A stretch of DNA of 25,101 bases, taken from positions 1 through 25,101 of the forward strand of contig CBDUZS010000038.1 of NCBI GenBank assembly GCA_965371785.1, read 5' to 3'. This document shows, in pieces, positions 24,045 to 25,101 of this stretch (positions are counted from its first letter, which is position 1; every line of letters begins with the position of its first letter). Source of the DNA: CBDUZS01 sp965371785. GTDB lineage: Bacteria > Fermentibacterota > Fermentibacteria > Fermentibacterales > JCC-6. A program made the translations under genes and the position numbers. Under the pieces are notes generated by a model. The model was not told where the DNA came from and did not search any database. It saw only the letters and a list, made by a program, of their open reading frames with translations.

Positions 24045-24306
24045 GACTACCTCCGCCTCTGATTCCACCCTTGGTACTGACAATCAGAACGAGACCAAGG
24101 CTGTTCATTACCCGCAGAGCCTTCCCTAACTCTATGGTTTTCTTGCCCCTTTCAAGCTCGGAAAGGTATCGTATACCTATCCCAGAGAGTCCTGCCACAT
24201 GTTCCAGAGTCAAACCAAGGTGTTTACGTTTAGAGCGTATTTTCCAACCGAGTTCTTCGACTGATGCTACCCTCCCGTATGGAGTGTGTTTATCTGAATC
24301 AGACAT
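24037..24306 (-). CDS. hipB: HipB-family antitoxin, XRE-type DNA-binding protein
   Basis: The start MSDSDKHTPYGRVAS has GGAGA five bases upstream; the frame upstream runs through the operator region and is not coding. The 89-residue protein has one helix-turn-helix (LGWKIRSKRKHLGLTLEHVAGLSGIGIRYLSELERGKKTIELGKALRVM, given here only as residues 19-67: key parts are LTLEHVAGLSGI and YLSELERGK). A short Gly-rich tail ends the protein. HipB binds and neutralises HipA and represses the operon by binding operators upstream. Three palindromes at 24362-24473 are its likely sites. It is the first gene and overlaps hipA by 8 bases. Confidence 0.9.
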   Translation of the reverse strand: MSDSDKHTPYGRVASVEELGWKIRSKRKHLGLTLEHVAGLSGIGIRYLSELERGKKTIELGKALRVMNSLGLVLIVSTKGGIRGGGSRA

Positions 24307-24361
24307 ATCGTCTCCGTTTCTCAGGAAACATGATCGTATTACAGCAAATTTCTCAGGAATA

Positions 24362-24375
24362 TTCCCGTACGGGAT
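24362..24375. promoter_or_regulatory. hipBA operator O1
   Basis: TTCCCGTACGGGAT, 12 of 14 bases palindromic. It covers the predicted transcription start (about 24367) and touches the -10 box, so binding would block initiation. Confidence 0.75.
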
Positions 24376-24402
24376 AATAGCGAAGGAAATACCTGATGTC
24401 CA
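24374..24402 (-). promoter_or_regulatory. hipBA promoter
   Basis: TGGACA (24402-24397), a 17-base spacer and TATTAT (24379-24374); each box has five of six consensus bases. It lies between operators O1 and O2 and gives a leader of about 60 bases. Confidence 0.65.
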
Positions 24403-24410
24403 GCGGAACA

Positions 24411-24424
24411 TTCCCGTACGGGAA
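24411..24424. promoter_or_regulatory. hipBA operator O2
   Basis: TTCCCGTACGGGAA is a perfect 14-bp palindrome just upstream of the -35 box. Its centre is exactly 49 bp from that of O1. Confidence 0.78.
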
Positions 24425-24455
24425 AATACTGGGGAATGGGCTTGGTTTCTTCAGG

Positions 24456-24477
24456 AATCTTCCCGTACGGGAAGATT
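24456..24477. promoter_or_regulatory. hipBA operator O3
   Basis: The same core, TTCCCGTACGGGAA (24460-24473), extended by four more complementary bases on each side to a 22-bp perfect palindrome. Its centre is 49 bp from that of O2. It is the most symmetric of the three and may be the strongest site. Confidence 0.78.
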
Positions 24478-24572
24478 ATCACAAATAGTAACTACTTACT
24501 TTGTTATTATGAGGATTTGTCACGAGATGATGTGAGATACTCTCGATGAGCGGATAGTTAATCATCGAAATC

Positions 24573-24595
24573 TGGTGGAGGCGGCGGGATTCGAA
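24573..24595 (-). mobile_element. Isolated 3' end of a tmRNA or tRNA-Ala gene: probable att site of an integrative element
   Basis: Read on the minus strand, these 23 bases are exactly tRNA positions 54-76. They comprise the T-loop TTCGAAT, the 3' T-stem strand CCCGC, the 3' acceptor strand CGCCTCC, discriminator A and CCA. U70 and A73 are the alanine-identity bases of tRNA-Ala and tmRNA. The 5' T-stem strand and the 5' acceptor strand (a GGGGGCG-like sequence) are absent upstream, so no functional RNA is encoded. Such fragments are left at the distal end when an element integrates into the 3' end of the gene. By that geometry the element lies to the right (above 24595) and the host chromosome to the left. 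Confidence 0.65.
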
Positions 24596-25101
24596 GCTGT
24601 TGCCTGCCTGTATATTACGCTATACTGAACCCCGACACAACCACGACACTATTACTACAAAGTCTAACACTTCCAGACACTTGCGTCAGGATGAAATTCG
24701 CTAGAAAGACAGAACCGGAACACTTCCCGAACAGAACCAGAACAGTTCATTGCACGAAAAGTGTGCACTATGCGTGCACTACTCGAAGTGCCACCAGATC
24801 TGGAATTGCTCCTGAATACCTGGTCCGATCTGCCTGATTCTATCCGCGCAGCGATCCTGGCGATAGCTCGTTCAGCTGCGGGGATAGACTAATGATCGGT
24901 GTCTCTACCATGGTGACAGAATTGACACATTCGACAGAACCTCTCGCCTGAGGGAATCCTGCGCGAGATCGAAGCCCTCAGTAACTACTGGTACAGGCAG
25001 ACAGGTCGTTACAGAGAGACAGCTCAGGAAGTTGAGGAGGAATGGCTAGAGCTTCACACACCTTCTGACGGCACGTTCTCCGCAGACATCAAGTACTGTA
25101 A
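24596..25101. other. Gene-poor stretch, probable end of an integrative element
   Basis: No sizeable gene is present on either strand. It holds the 40-codon ORF at 24770-24892. An ATG at 24892 overlaps its TAA but gives only 19 codons. An open frame from 24926 to the window end reads EGILREIEALSNYWYRQTGRY and runs into acidic residues, with no start codon; it may be a broken gene or the 5' part of a gene that continues outside. A TTGCCT (24600) / TATACT (24621) pair with a 15-base spacer is a poor promoter candidate. GAAC-rich short repeats occur at about 24711-24745. Confidence 0.4.
24770..24892 (+). CDS. Small ORF, resembles short ORFs found next to phage-type integrases
   Basis: Forty residues: MRALLEVPPDLELLLNTWSD, then LPDSIRAAILAIARSAAGID. 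The W-x-x-LP-x-x-IRAAILA pattern followed by a helix is one I associate with very small proteins beside tyrosine recombinases in planctomycete-like and other environmental genomes; this is memory, not a search result. The frame stays open upstream to 24695, so the ATG may not be the only start, and no good ribosome binding site is seen. Its place next to the tmRNA/tRNA-Ala fragment fits the end of an integrated element. It could also be chance. Confidence 0.4.
   Translation: MRALLEVPPDLELLLNTWSDLPDSIRAAILAIARSAAGID

Noticed and set aside
24037..24083. hipA starting at TTG 24083, with a 47-base overlap with hipB
   Set aside because: The GTG at 24044 has a perfect GGAGG at ideal spacing and gives the normal HipA N-terminus; the longer form adds 13 atypical residues.
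24273..24286. A fourth hip operator inside hipB (CTCCCGTATGGAG-like)
   Set aside because: It matches the core only partly, does not follow the 49-bp spacing, and encodes a plain stretch of the HipB N-terminus.
24351..24480. CRISPR array
   Set aside because: There are only three copies of a short, perfectly palindromic core around a promoter and next to a DNA-binding antitoxin gene; the period of 49 bp leaves no conserved long repeat. Operators explain it better.
24573..24960. A complete tmRNA or tRNA gene on the minus strand
   Set aside because: Only positions 54-76 are present. The 5' T-stem strand, the 5' acceptor strand and any tag-peptide or anticodon region are not found upstream in the expected range.

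Overview
The window looks like chromosome from an uncultured anaerobic bacterium of the FCB group, close to the Fermentibacterota / Eisenbacteria / Krumholzibacteriota type. Three things suggest this. Secreted proteins end in FlgD-like C-terminal sorting domains or in a short WG-containing tail. Energy metabolism is represented by a one-chain pyruvate:ferredoxin oxidoreductase. The RNase H is of the HIII type. The phylum is an inference from style, because no rRNA gene is present.

Left part (1-9.9 kb). The 3' end of a large secreted protein with a FlgD-like tail is followed by a terminator and a secreted protein of unknown function. Next comes a 782-residue XPD/DinG-like helicase with an N-terminal RecB/Cas4-type nuclease domain. 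A bidirectional terminator separates it from a repeat-built acidic lipoprotein gene on the minus strand. That gene has its own promoter, whose -35 box lies inside the end of rnhC. A tight minus-strand operon follows (GT4 glycosyltransferase, DUF3108 envelope protein, RNase HIII). Divergent from it, an aminotransferase and a secreted beta-helix protein form a plus-strand pair.

Middle (9.8-17.3 kb). An arylamine N-acetyltransferase-like gene and a DUF4416 gene overlap on the minus strand. Divergent from them is a plus-strand run of a YhcC-like radical SAM protein, asparaginyl-tRNA synthetase and pyruvate:ferredoxin oxidoreductase. It ends at a strong bidirectional terminator.

Right part (17.3-22.6 kb). 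A minus-strand operon encodes a NemR-like TetR regulator, a secreted DNRLRE-type protein and a small secreted cysteine-rich protein. Its promoter has a perfect -35 box and an inverted repeat placed between -35 and -10, so the regulator probably controls its own operon. The regulator keeps the Cys/Lys spacing of the redox sensor NemR. Next are a TrmO-like tRNA methyltransferase and two translationally coupled GT-C membrane glycosyltransferases.

Right edge (22.6-25.1 kb). A complete hipBA toxin-antitoxin operon lies next to a three-site palindromic operator array with an exact 49-bp period around a good promoter. Beyond it is an isolated 23-base copy of the 3' end of a tmRNA or tRNA-Ala gene. 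This is the expected scar (att site) of an integrative element, which would extend rightward past the window. The last 500 bases hold only a small ORF and an open frame without a start.

The observations most worth following are the TetR/DNRLRE/cysteine-rich operon, the shared C-terminal WG tail, the hipBA operator array and the tmRNA/tRNA-Ala scar. No single large undescribed defence or secretion cassette is evident.
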